Assembly (NCBI GenBank): GCA_042091035.1
Contig: JBELIG010000085.1
Location: 1-12,068 of the forward strand
Direction of reading: 5' to 3'
Origin: AM-2324 sp042091035
GTDB taxonomy: Bacteria; Bacteroidota; Bacteroidia; Chitinophagales; Saprospiraceae
Length of the DNA: 12,068 nucleotides
Shown piece after piece: positions 1-8,268 of this stretch (position 1 is its first letter; each line of letters starts with the position of its first letter). The notes beneath the pieces are model-generated. The model did no database searches. It was not told the DNA's origin and was given only the letters and a program-made list of their open reading frames with translations. The translations under genes and the position numbers were made by a program.

Positions 1-599
1 AATATACATTTGCTGGAAAAACTGGTACAGCCCAAATTAATTATAAGCGATCGAATGGAAAAATGACAGTAGGAGGATATCAATCTTCATTTGTAGGTTA
101 CTTCCCTGCAGATGAGCCTAGGTACTCTTGTATTGTAGTTATCTACAAACCAAAAAACGGAAGATATTACGGTTCCGATGTGGCTTTACCGGTTTTTCGC
201 AGCATAGCAGATAAGATTTACTCTTTGAAGCCAGACTTGTTTAAACAGTTTGAATCTTCAAGATATATAGCGGCTAAAGGACTACCAAAGGGTAGTGTTG
301 GTGAAAAGTCTGATTTTGAGATATTGATGAAAGAGTTGGATATAGATTTTAGGAAGAATGAACAATCTGATTTCATCGTTTTGGATACAGATAGTACTGA
401 AGTAGTAGCTATGTTGAATCGCAGAGTTAAGCTTGAAAAAGTGCCAAGTGTAGTAGGTATGGGATTAAGAGATGCAGTTTATGTGCTTGAAAGCTTGGGT
501 TTGAAAGTGGAAGTGAGTGGATCAGGGAAAGTTGTAAATCAATCTATTAGACCTGGCACCATGTTGAGGGGGCAAGCGGTTTCCTTAAGATTGAATTAG
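1..599 (+). CDS. ftsI: Septal transpeptidase FtsI/PBP3, 3' end only, with C-terminal PASTA domain
   Basis: This is the last 198 codons of a class B penicillin-binding protein; the gene begins upstream of the window. The first complete codon is at 3-5 and the frame is open from there, so the ATG at 63 is internal and not a start. The KTG box of the penicillin-binding fold is visible at 18-26 (context AGKTGTAQ), followed by the usual end of the transpeptidase domain (SSFVGYFP). The SxxK and SxN boxes must lie upstream. Positions 441-596 encode one PASTA domain (VPSVVGMGLRDAV onward, with a G-x-V-x-x-Q-x-x-x-P-G pattern). The family cross-links septal peptidoglycan in the periplasm as partner of FtsW. 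The stop codon lies 4 nt before murE, consistent with one transcript. Calling it FtsI rather than another PBP rests on the dcw position, because the N-terminal half is missing. Confidence 0.93.
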   Translation, partial: YTFAGKTGTAQINYKRSNGKMTVGGYQSSFVGYFPADEPRYSCIVVIYKPKNGRYYGSDVALPVFRSIADKIYSLKPDLFKQFESSRYIAAKGLPKGSVGEKSDFEILMKELDIDFRKNEQSDFIVLDTDSTEVVAMLNRRVKLEKVPSVVGMGLRDAVYVLESLGLKVEVSGSGKVVNQSIRPGTMLRGQAVSLRLN

Positions 600-603
600 A
601 CGT

Positions 604-2070
604 ATGCAGGAACTGAACACATTATTAGAAACAATCAATCCACTAAAAGTAGTGGGTGATACAGATAAAATGATTAGTGAATTAATTATTGATTCAAGAA
701 AGGCTAAAAAAGATGCTTTGTTCTTTGCCTGGAGTGGATCAGTAACAGACGGTCATCAGTACATTGATTCTGCTATAGAAAAAGGTGCTGTTGCCATAGT
801 TTGCGAATCAATACCCAATGCACCAAAAGAGGGCATTGTTTATTTGAAAGTTGAAAATACCTTATCAGTAGTGGGGAGACTTGCTTCTTTTTGGTACGAT
901 CATCCGTCGAGAAAATTAAAAGTTGTAGGGGTTACAGGAACAAATGGTAAAACATCTATTTGTACACTTCTTTTTGATCTGTATAGAAGTTTGGGTTACA
1001 AAGTGGGCCTGTTATCGACTGTAGAGAATAAAATCAATGACAGTATTATTCCTTCAACACATACCACGCCAGATCCTGTAAGTATTCATAAGTTGATCGC
1101 AAGCATGGTTGACTCGGGCTGTGATTATGTTTTTATGGAAGTAAGTTCACATGCAGTAGATCAAAAACGGATTGGTGGTATTGAATTCGATGGAGCTTTG
1201 TTTACTAATATCTCTAGAGACCATTTGGATTACCATAATACCTTTAAGGATTATATTAATGCCAAAAAGGCCTTTTTTGATGGACTTAGCAAAGATGCAT
1301 TTGCTCTAGTGAATAAAGACGATAAGAGGGGCATGGTGATGTTGCAAAATTGCCTTGCGAGGCATTCTACTTTTAGTTTGCTCGGATTGGCTGATTTTAG
1401 AGGTATTCTGCGCTCAAACTCTTTGGAAGGATTAGAAATGAAAATAGAAGAATTTGATTTTCACAGTCCTATGGTTGGTGCTTATAATGCAAGTAATTTG
1501 CTTGCAACTTATGGCGTAGCAATACTCCTTGGGCAGTCTAAGATGGAAGTGCTTACGCATTTAAGTGGTTTGAGAGGAGCAAAAGGGCGATTTGAAGTTT
1601 ACAAGTCTGCCGATGGGACAAAAGGAGTGGTTGACTATGCGCACACACCGGATGCACTGGAGAATGTACTGGAGGCCATAAATCAAGCAAATTCGACAGG
1701 CAGCCAGGTAATCACAGTTGTCGGTTGTGGAGGAGATCGAGATAAAGGGAAGCGTCCAATAATGGCAAAGATTGCAGCTAGTCTTTCGGACAAGGTCATT
1801 TTAACCTCGGATAATCCAAGGTCAGAAGATCCTGAAAAGATACTAGAGGATATGTATGAAGGCGTAAAGGGGAGCTTAGAGCATAAGGTATTAGTCATTA
1901 CAGATAGAGGTAATGCAATAAAAGCAGCTTTTCAGTTTGCTAGAGCAAATGACATTGTTTTGGTAGCTGGCAAGGGACATGAAAATTATCAAGAATTAAA
2001 AGATAAGCGGATTCATTTTGATGATGCAGAAGAGTTAAGAAAACATTTGAAAAACAATCACAATCACTAG
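604..2070 (+). CDS. murE: UDP-MurNAc-tripeptide synthetase MurE (meso-DAP ligase)
   Basis: A cytoplasmic ATP-dependent ligase that adds the third stem residue to UDP-MurNAc-L-Ala-D-Glu. All three Mur ligase domains are present in 488 residues, a normal length. They comprise an N-terminal UDP-binding part (about 1-105), the ATP-binding core with P-loop TGTNGKT at 111-117, and the C-terminal domain with VDYAHTPD at 343-350. K221, in the NAK triplet, is the likely carbamylated lysine by position. DNPR at 403-406 and GKGHE at 456-460 are, in characterised MurE proteins, the contacts that select meso-diaminopimelate; lysine-adding enzymes usually differ in the DNPR position. The substrate is therefore inferred to be meso-DAP. 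The ATG at 604 is 4 nt after the ftsI stop and has no clear Shine-Dalgarno sequence. A 17-nt gap separates it from mraY. The protein ends in a His/Asn-rich tail (NNHNH). Confidence 0.97.
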   Translation: MQELNTLLETINPLKVVGDTDKMISELIIDSRKAKKDALFFAWSGSVTDGHQYIDSAIEKGAVAIVCESIPNAPKEGIVYLKVENTLSVVGRLASFWYDHPSRKLKVVGVTGTNGKTSICTLLFDLYRSLGYKVGLLSTVENKINDSIIPSTHTTPDPVSIHKLIASMVDSGCDYVFMEVSSHAVDQKRIGGIEFDGALFTNISRDHLDYHNTFKDYINAKKAFFDGLSKDAFALVNKDDKRGMVMLQNCLARHSTFSLLGLADFRGILRSNSLEGLEMKIEEFDFHSPMVGAYNASNLLATYGVAILLGQSKMEVLTHLSGLRGAKGRFEVYKSADGTKGVVDYAHTPDALENVLEAINQANSTGSQVITVVGCGGDRDKGKRPIMAKIAASLSDKVILTSDNPRSEDPEKILEDMYEGVKGSLEHKVLVITDRGNAIKAAFQFARANDIVLVAGKGHENYQELKDKRIHFDDAEELRKHLKNNHNH

Positions 2071-2087
2071 TGAAAACCTAACACACA

Positions 2088-3338
2088 ATGATCTACAATT
2101 TAGCCGAATGGCTTGAGATTACTTATGATATACCTTTAATGGGACTGTTCAAGTATATTACTTTTAGAGCAGGTCTTGCAATAGTGCTTTCACTAATTGT
2201 GAGTATGTTGTTTGGTGGGAGGATCATCGAAAAATTGCGCGCCTTACAGGTGGGTGAGACAGTTCGAGATCTTGGTTTAGCTGGGCAAAAGAAAAAGGAA
2301 GGGACTCCAACGATGGGGGGTGTAATGATCATCCTATCCATTTTGGTTCCTTGCCTTTTGCTTGCCGATCTTTCAAATGTATATGTGATTCTCATGATTC
2401 TGGCAACTGTATGGATGGGAGCTATAGGGTTTGTGGATGATTACATAAAAGTTTTCAAAAAAAATAAGGATGGTTTAAGCGGTTGGTTCAAGGTTATTGG
2501 ACAGGTCGTATTGGGTATTATTGTTGCAGTTACCATGCTCTTGAGTGATGAAATGGTGGTTCGTTTGGATTATGACGAGGCTGTAAACAATGGCTACAAT
2601 ATTGTTGAAACTGTTGAGGTGGAGCAAGATGATGTAGTAATTAAATATGCCTACGTAAAGTCAACATTGACGAATATTCCCTTCCTTAAGGATAAGCGTT
2701 TTAGTTATGATCAGGTTTTATTTTTCCTTGGTGATAATGCAGAACGATTCGTTTGGGTGATTTTTATTCCAATCGTCATATTCATTGTTACGGCTGTATC
2801 GAATGCTGCCAATCTTACAGATGGCTTAGATGGTTTGGCGACAGGTGTATCCGGTATTATAGCAGCTACTTTACTTGTCTTTTGTTATGTCTCTGGTAAT
2901 AGTATTGCCGCAGAATATCTCGGCGTTTATTTTCTTCCTGGTAGTGGTGAGCTAGTTGTGTTCACTGCCTGTTTCCTTGGAGCATGTATTGGCTTTTTGT
3001 GGCACAATTCATTTCCAGCTGCAGTATTTATGGGAGATACCGGTAGTCTAGCTTTAGGTGGGATTATTGGAGCATTGGCTGTATTGATAAGGAAGGAATG
3101 GTTGATTCCAATATTGTGTGGGATTTTTGTAATTGAAAACTTGTCGGTAATTCTTCAGGTAGGATATTTCAAATATACCAAGCGAAAGTACGGTGAAGGG
3201 AGGCGTGTTTTGAAGATGTCACCTTTGCATCATCATTATCAAAAAACGGGGATGTCAGAAGTGAAGATTGTTACTCGTTTTTGGATTGTAGGTATACTGT
3301 TAGCAGTAATGACTATTCTGACTTTAAAAATCAGGTAG
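2088..3338 (+). CDS. mraY: Phospho-MurNAc-pentapeptide transferase MraY (lipid I synthase)
   Basis: A polytopic inner-membrane enzyme that transfers phospho-MurNAc-pentapeptide from UDP to undecaprenyl phosphate, giving lipid I. All family signatures are seen: GTPTMGG at 72-78, VDDYIK at 116-121 (paired aspartates 117/118), NAANLTDGLDGLATG at 239-253 (D245, D248), FMGDTGS at 314-320 and the HHH motif at 381-383 in SPLHHHYQKTG. Around ten hydrophobic segments can be picked out. At 416 residues it is about 55 longer than E. coli MraY (360). The extra length lies mainly at about 153-220, a polar, acidic stretch between the fourth and fifth membrane segments, expected on the periplasmic side. I recall longer MraY proteins as usual in Bacteroidota. 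The stop is 1 nt before murD. The start at 2088 follows an A/C-rich leader without a Shine-Dalgarno sequence. Confidence 0.97.
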   Translation: MIYNLAEWLEITYDIPLMGLFKYITFRAGLAIVLSLIVSMLFGGRIIEKLRALQVGETVRDLGLAGQKKKEGTPTMGGVMIILSILVPCLLLADLSNVYVILMILATVWMGAIGFVDDYIKVFKKNKDGLSGWFKVIGQVVLGIIVAVTMLLSDEMVVRLDYDEAVNNGYNIVETVEVEQDDVVIKYAYVKSTLTNIPFLKDKRFSYDQVLFFLGDNAERFVWVIFIPIVIFIVTAVSNAANLTDGLDGLATGVSGIIAATLLVFCYVSGNSIAAEYLGVYFLPGSGELVVFTACFLGACIGFLWHNSFPAAVFMGDTGSLALGGIIGALAVLIRKEWLIPILCGIFVIENLSVILQVGYFKYTKRKYGEGRRVLKMSPLHHHYQKTGMSEVKIVTRFWIVGILLAVMTILTLKIR

Positions 3339-3339
3339 T

Positions 3340-4641
3340 ATGCATAAGCGATTATTGGTTCTAGGAGGAGGTGAAAGTGGAGTTGGAGCAGCAATACTCG
3401 CTTTGAAAGAAGGATTTAATGTGTTCTTATCCGATAGTGGAAAGATTGCAGATAGATATAAGAAGAAGCTTGATGATGCGGGGATTGATTATGAAGAGGG
3501 AAAGCATTCTTTTGAAATGTTCTTTGAATTTTCGGTAGTAGTTAAGAGTCCAGGTATTCCTGATCGGTTGGATTTTATCCAAGCTTTTAAGGAGAAAAAC
3601 ATTCCTGTGATTTCTGAGATTGAATTTGCTTGTAGATATACAAAGGCATATGTGATAGCAATCACAGGATCCAATGGGAAGACAACTACAACAAATTTGG
3701 TGCATCAACTCTTGAGAGCAGCGAATAAAGATGTTGCTTTGGTTGGAAATGTTGGTCAGTCTTTTGCCCTACGGGTAGCAGAAAATCCAGCATCAATCTA
3801 TGCTTTGGAATTGTCCAGTTTTCAGTTGGATGGAATCAAGGACTTTAGACCTGATGTGTCCATAGTGTTGAATATAAGTCCTGATCATTTAGATCGGTAT
3901 GATTATGATTTTGATAAATATGCTGACAGTAAGCTAAGGATCTGTATGAATCAAAGCAGTGGAGATAAATTTATCTTCAATGGCACTGATGAAAAAATCC
4001 TTCAACGATTGTCATTGTTGCCTGAAGTCTTGAGTCAATGTTCTGTTTCGATGGACAAGCTTGATGCTTATGTTCAAACCTTCGATTGGTCAAATAAGGC
4101 GTTGCAGGGTAATCACAACAGATTCAATGCAGCCTGTGCAATAGAAGCGGTTAGGACTTGTGGTTTAGTGGATTCAGAGATTCAATCTGGTTTGGATTTG
4201 TTTGTGAATGATCCTCATCGACTTGAATCTTTTTTACAGGCCGATGGAATAGAATTTATAAATGACTCAAAGGCCACGAATGTTGAAGCCGTGTATTACG
4301 CTCTTGATGCGATAGAAGGACCTATACTTTGGATAGCTGGAGGGGTTGATAAGGGAAATGAATATGAGACTCTCGATCGGTTGGTGGAAGAAAAGGTCGC
4401 AGCTTTGATTTGTTTAGGAACAGATAACTCAAAGCTTTTAAACTACTACGAAAATAAAATAGAACAATTGGTTTCAGTGGATTCACTGGAGCTGATGTTA
4501 GAAAAAATAAAAGATTGGAAAAAGGCAGGAATGAAGGTTTTATTATCTCCGGCTTGCTCGAGTTTTGATCTATTCAATAATTATATGCATCGAGGAGATG
4601 TTTTTAAGGAAATTATTTTAGAAAACTTTAGAACCAAGTAA
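3340..4641 (+). CDS. murD: UDP-MurNAc-L-Ala:D-Glu ligase MurD
   Basis: A cytoplasmic ligase that adds D-glutamate to UDP-MurNAc-L-alanine using ATP. At 433 residues it is close to the E. coli length. The N-terminal Rossmann-like domain opens with VLGGGESGVGAA at 7-18. The central domain has the P-loop TGSNGKTTTT at 109-118, the ELSSFQL segment at 157-163 and NISPDHLDRY at 178-187. K198 (YADSKLR) is the likely carbamylated lysine. The C-terminal domain carries NDSKATN at 308-314, AGGVDKG at 333-339 and the SPACSSFDLF segment at 403-412, followed by RGDVF. These separate MurD from MurC, MurE and MurF. It starts 1 nt after mraY, and its TAA stop shares an A with the ATG of ftsW (TAATG), a layout typical of translational coupling. 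No odd features. Confidence 0.97.
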   Translation: MHKRLLVLGGGESGVGAAILALKEGFNVFLSDSGKIADRYKKKLDDAGIDYEEGKHSFEMFFEFSVVVKSPGIPDRLDFIQAFKEKNIPVISEIEFACRYTKAYVIAITGSNGKTTTTNLVHQLLRAANKDVALVGNVGQSFALRVAENPASIYALELSSFQLDGIKDFRPDVSIVLNISPDHLDRYDYDFDKYADSKLRICMNQSSGDKFIFNGTDEKILQRLSLLPEVLSQCSVSMDKLDAYVQTFDWSNKALQGNHNRFNAACAIEAVRTCGLVDSEIQSGLDLFVNDPHRLESFLQADGIEFINDSKATNVEAVYYALDAIEGPILWIAGGVDKGNEYETLDRLVEEKVAALICLGTDNSKLLNYYENKIEQLVSVDSLELMLEKIKDWKKAGMKVLLSPACSSFDLFNNYMHRGDVFKEIILENFRTK

Positions 4642-5816
4642 TGTCATTAGGAAATAGCTTATATAAGAATTTAAAGGGAGATAAGGTGATCTGGATGATC
4701 GTAGCCTTGCTATCCATTATTTCAGTGCTCGTAGTCTATAGTGCTACGGAAGCTATTGCCTTCAAGTATCGTTTAGGGAATACAGAATCTTATCTGTTTA
4801 AGCATCTTGGAACATTATTATTAGGTGGGTTTTTATTGTACCTGTGTTATGCAATGCACTATCACAGGTTCAAAGTTGCTGCCCCTTATCTTTTGGTTGT
4901 AGCAGCATTGTTGTTGATTTATACACTGGTATTAGGGCCTACGATAAATGAGGCGAGAAGATGGATTCAGGTTCCGATAATCGGCTTGACCTTCCAAACT
5001 TCTGATTTTGCGAAGATCGCTCTAGTACTTTTTGTCGCTCGGGAAATAACTAGACACAAGGACTACATAAAGGACTTTAACAAAGCCTTTAAACCAATCA
5101 TTGTGCCCATAATCATCATCTGTGGGTTGATCGCTCCCTCCGATCTTTCCACAGCTATAATGCTTTTTGTTACAACGGCTACGATGATGTTCGTCGGTCG
5201 GGTTGACTTAAAGTACATCGGCTTACTTTTAGTATTAGGAGTAGTTCTGTTTGCCTTTCTAATTCTATTGGGTGATTTATTCCCAGATTTAGTTCGAAGA
5301 CAAACATGGATCTCCAGAATGAGAGAATTTTTACACGGAGGGGGGAATGAGTATCACTTAGAGCAATTCAAAATGGCTATTTCAAATGGAAAGGTCTTTG
5401 GAGTTGGTCCTGGTAATTCAGTGATCGCAAACACCATTCCCCACCCATATTCAGATTCTGTGTATGGGACAATTATGGAAGAGTATGGACTCTTCGGAGG
5501 GTTTGTAGTACTTGCACTTTATGTGCTTATGTTCTTTAGAGTAGGTAGTATTATGACAAAGAGCGATAAGTCATTTGGGGCATTAGTTGTAATGGGGCTT
5601 GGATTAAGCCTAGTTATGCAAGCATTTGTAAATATGGCAGTAGCAGTGGACATGGTTCCTGTAACAGGTCAACCACTTCCTTTGGTAAGTATGGGAGGAA
5701 CTTCAATTATGTTCACCTGTATATCCATAGGAATGATATTAAGTGTTAGCAAATACGTAGAAAAGACGAATAAGAATAGTAAACAAGCGAATACGGATAA
5801 TGAAAGTACTGATTAG
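4641..5816 (+). CDS. ftsW: Septal peptidoglycan glycosyltransferase FtsW (SEDS family)
   Basis: A polytopic inner-membrane SEDS protein of 391 residues that polymerises lipid II into septal glycan, working with the class B transpeptidase encoded by ftsI upstream. Hydrophobic segments begin near residues 17, 53, 81, 121, 152, 170, 192, 283, 313 and 350. Seen motifs include ARRWI at 105-109, QTSDFAKIAL at 119-128, PSDLSTA at 166-172 and the signature near the C terminus, GQPLPLVSMGGTS at 343-355. The large extracytoplasmic loop (about 218-278) contains GVGPGNS at 254-260 and the motif PYSDSVYG at 269-276, where D272 matches the essential aspartate of the SEDS fold. A hydrophilic tail of about 20 residues follows the last membrane segment. 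The start overlaps the murD stop by 1 nt and the end overlaps murG by 17 nt. FtsW rather than RodA is inferred from dcw context. Confidence 0.95.
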   Translation: MSLGNSLYKNLKGDKVIWMIVALLSIISVLVVYSATEAIAFKYRLGNTESYLFKHLGTLLLGGFLLYLCYAMHYHRFKVAAPYLLVVAALLLIYTLVLGPTINEARRWIQVPIIGLTFQTSDFAKIALVLFVAREITRHKDYIKDFNKAFKPIIVPIIIICGLIAPSDLSTAIMLFVTTATMMFVGRVDLKYIGLLLVLGVVLFAFLILLGDLFPDLVRRQTWISRMREFLHGGGNEYHLEQFKMAISNGKVFGVGPGNSVIANTIPHPYSDSVYGTIMEEYGLFGGFVVLALYVLMFFRVGSIMTKSDKSFGALVVMGLGLSLVMQAFVNMAVAVDMVPVTGQPLPLVSMGGTSIMFTCISIGMILSVSKYVEKTNKNSKQANTDNESTD

Positions 5817-6894
5817 TGGAGGTGGTACTGGTGGCCATTTGTTTCCGGCAATGGCTATAGCGGAGAAGTTGAGGGAAAATGATCCCAATACAGCAATTTT
5901 ATTTGTAGGCGCTAAAGGAAAAATAGAGATGGAGCGTGTCCCAAAAGCGGGATACAATATTAAAGGTTTGTGGATTAGTGGGATAGATCGAAATTTGAAA
6001 AGTCCCAAGAATTTGCTGTTTCCTTTTAAACTCCTTACAAGTTTGGTGAAGTCATTCTGGATTGTACTTCGATTTAGACCTGATATAGGTATTGGTGTTG
6101 GAGGATTCGCCTCAGGGCCAGCCTTATTTATGGCGCGACTATTAGGGACACCCATTTTGATACAAGAGCAAAATTCGTTTCCTGGTATTACGAATAAATT
6201 ATTGGGAAAGCGGGCAGATAAAGTTTGCGTATCCTATGACGGTATGCAGCGATTTTTCGGCCAAACAGCAATAGTAAGAACAGGTAATCCAGTGCGTAAA
6301 GTATTGCAGAGTCCTTTTTTAGATAGAGCTGCGGCAGCCAGTTATTTTGGACTTGATCCAAATAAACCAGTTGTTTTTGTTTTTGGAGGAAGTCTTGGTG
6401 CGAGAAGTGTAAATAAATCTTTGATGCAATCGGTAGACTATTTTAGGACAAACTCTGATATCCAGCTGATTTGGCAGACCGGAAAGGTTTCATTTGCGAC
6501 TTGTTCGAAATCTGAGCTGGCAAAACTTGAAAACGTTCAGGTTAGACAATTTATTGATCGGATGGAGTTGGCTTATTCACTTTCTGATGTGGTCGTTGGA
6601 AGGGCTGGTGCACTGACAATATCTGAATTATGTCTGCAACAAAAGGCTAGTATTTTGGTACCATTGCCGAGTGCAGCTGAAGATCATCAAACAAAGAATG
6701 CAATGGCTTTAGTTGAAAAAAATGCTGCAGTTCTAGTAAAAGATAAAGATTTAGAGGAGGGACTTATCCCTGCAATAGAAGATCTGCTAACTAATAAAAA
6801 AATGCGAGATTCTTTGATTCAGAATATTGCAAGTTTGGGGCAAAAAGATGCCTCAACAAAAATTGTTGAAGAAATAAATGATTTGCTTAAATAG
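5800..6894 (+). CDS. murG: Lipid II synthase MurG (UDP-GlcNAc transferase)
   Basis: A peripheral membrane GT-B glycosyltransferase (family GT28) on the cytoplasmic face. It transfers GlcNAc from UDP-GlcNAc to lipid I, making lipid II, the substrate of FtsW. The 364-residue protein has the three glycine-rich loops of the family: GGGTGGH at 7-13, GGFASGP at 101-107 and GGSLGA at 196-201. It also has QEQNSFPG at 122-129, the C-domain nucleotide site GRAGALTISEL at 267-277 (E276 likely binding the ribose), and PLPSAAEDHQTKNA at 288-301. The ATG at 5800 lies inside the end of ftsW, a 17-nt overlap, and places GGGTGGH at the expected distance from the N terminus, so this start is preferred. Translation is probably coupled to ftsW. 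Nine bases separate its stop from murC. Confidence 0.97.
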   Translation: MKVLISGGGTGGHLFPAMAIAEKLRENDPNTAILFVGAKGKIEMERVPKAGYNIKGLWISGIDRNLKSPKNLLFPFKLLTSLVKSFWIVLRFRPDIGIGVGGFASGPALFMARLLGTPILIQEQNSFPGITNKLLGKRADKVCVSYDGMQRFFGQTAIVRTGNPVRKVLQSPFLDRAAAASYFGLDPNKPVVFVFGGSLGARSVNKSLMQSVDYFRTNSDIQLIWQTGKVSFATCSKSELAKLENVQVRQFIDRMELAYSLSDVVVGRAGALTISELCLQQKASILVPLPSAAEDHQTKNAMALVEKNAAVLVKDKDLEEGLIPAIEDLLTNKKMRDSLIQNIASLGQKDASTKIVEEINDLLK

Positions 6895-6903
6895 CCATAC
6901 GTT

Positions 6904-8268
6904 ATGGAAACAAAACAAATCAATTTAGAAGATATAAAAGTTGTCTATTTCATAGGCATCGGTGGCATTGGAATGTCAGCAATAGCTCGTTTTATGAATA
7001 AGAGGGGCATACAAGTTGCAGGCTATGACAAGACCATCACAACACTTACCAAAACGTTGGAAAGTGAAGGTATGCAGATTCATTACAAGGAGGATATAGA
7101 GGCTCTACCGGCTGATATAGATCTTGTTGTTTATACACCTGCTGTTCCAAAAACTCATGTTGAATTAGAGTATTTCCAGCAAGGGACAAGGCCAGTAATG
7201 AAACGCGCTGAAGTGTTAGGCTTACTCTCTCGTAGTTTGAATTGTATCGGCATTGCAGGTACGCATGGAAAAACAACCACTTCTACCTTATTAACGTATT
7301 TGTTAAAAGCGGGTGGTTTAGATGTATCGGCTTTTTTGGGTGGTATATCGAAGGATTTTCAGTCGAATTATGTTGCGGGTAATAGCGATTGGTTAGTTGT
7401 CGAAGCTGATGAGTACGATAGAAGCTTCTTGCATTTAAATCCAAAGCTTGGAAGTATACTTTCAGCAGATGCGGACCATTTGGATATTTATGGAGATGCA
7501 GAGGAAATATTGACAGGTGGTTTTATGGCTTATGCAAATTTAGTCGAAGATCAGCTCTATGTTAATTCAGCATTTTGGAAAGATTTTTCGGGTGTTGACA
7601 AGGCCGTTAGTTACGGAATTGATTCAGGAGCTTGGCGAGCTGAGCGAGTGCGAGTGGAAGAAGGCAGGTTTTGTTTTGATTTTGTTGGACCGGGAGTACT
7701 CTGGAAAGATTTAATTATGGCATTGCCGGGAAGGCATAATATCGAAAATGCTGTTTTGGCTTTATCGATTTGTCAGCGATTTAATCTTGATGAAGAGGCG
7801 CTGCGGAATGCCTTGGAATCATTCAAAGGAATAGCGAGGCGATTTGAACGGATTTATGAGGATGAAACGCATGTTTATATTGATGATTATGCGCATCATC
7901 CTACAGAGCTTGATGCTGCTATTTTAGCTGCGAGAGATTTGTATCCTGAACGAAGGATTACAGGAATCTTTCAACCGCATTTATATAGCAGAACAAAGGA
8001 TTTTGTTGACGGATTTGCTCGCTCTTTAGAAAAGTTGGATCAGCTTTTTTTACTGGATATTTATCCGGCAAGAGAAGCGCCTATACCAGGAGTGGATTCA
8101 GCCTTATTGTTTGAAAAAATTAAATTGGAAAATAAGGTGTTATGTACAAAAGATAGCTTATTAACCGAATTGAAAAAAAATAAAATAGATGTTTTACTGA
8201 CTTTAGGAGCTGGAGATATTGATACTCTAGTAATGCCAATTAGTAAATATTTGAAAACCAAGTTATAG
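6904..8268 (+). CDS. murC: UDP-MurNAc:L-alanine ligase MurC
   Basis: A cytoplasmic ligase for the first stem-peptide residue: it joins L-alanine to UDP-MurNAc with ATP. The length (454) is normal. The N-terminal domain begins with the UDP-binding loop FIGIGGIGMSAIA at 16-28. The P-loop is GTHGKTTTST at 119-128, where histidine replaces the usual Asn as expected in MurC. EADEYDRSF at 167-175 and DADHLDIY at 189-196 follow. The C-terminal domain has RRFERI at 312-317, DDYAHHPTE at 327-335 and QPHLYSRT at 357-364. MurC normally acts before MurD, yet the gene lies after murG, which is also the order in other bacteria's dcw clusters. murB and ddl, which sit between murC and ftsQ in E. coli, are absent. 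Its TAG stop shares one base with the GTG start of ftsQ. Confidence 0.97.
   Translation: METKQINLEDIKVVYFIGIGGIGMSAIARFMNKRGIQVAGYDKTITTLTKTLESEGMQIHYKEDIEALPADIDLVVYTPAVPKTHVELEYFQQGTRPVMKRAEVLGLLSRSLNCIGIAGTHGKTTTSTLLTYLLKAGGLDVSAFLGGISKDFQSNYVAGNSDWLVVEADEYDRSFLHLNPKLGSILSADADHLDIYGDAEEILTGGFMAYANLVEDQLYVNSAFWKDFSGVDKAVSYGIDSGAWRAERVRVEEGRFCFDFVGPGVLWKDLIMALPGRHNIENAVLALSICQRFNLDEEALRNALESFKGIARRFERIYEDETHVYIDDYAHHPTELDAAILAARDLYPERRITGIFQPHLYSRTKDFVDGFARSLEKLDQLFLLDIYPAREAPIPGVDSALLFEKIKLENKVLCTKDSLLTELKKNKIDVLLTLGAGDIDTLVMPISKYLKTKL

Noticed and set aside
63..599. An independent 178-residue protein starting at ATG 63.
   Set aside because: The frame is open back to the first bases and carries the KTG box of a transpeptidase at 18-26, so the ATG is inside a truncated ftsI.
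5335..5349. A G-rich run before an ATG inside ftsW that looks like a strong Shine-Dalgarno sequence with an internal start.
   Set aside because: The ATG is out of frame with ftsW and opens no credible ORF. The G-run simply encodes three glycines of the FtsW loop.
5739..6155. A 138-codon minus-strand ORF across the ftsW-murG junction.
   Set aside because: It is antisense to two strongly conserved genes, has no recognisable domain and no visible start context. It is best explained as a shadow.
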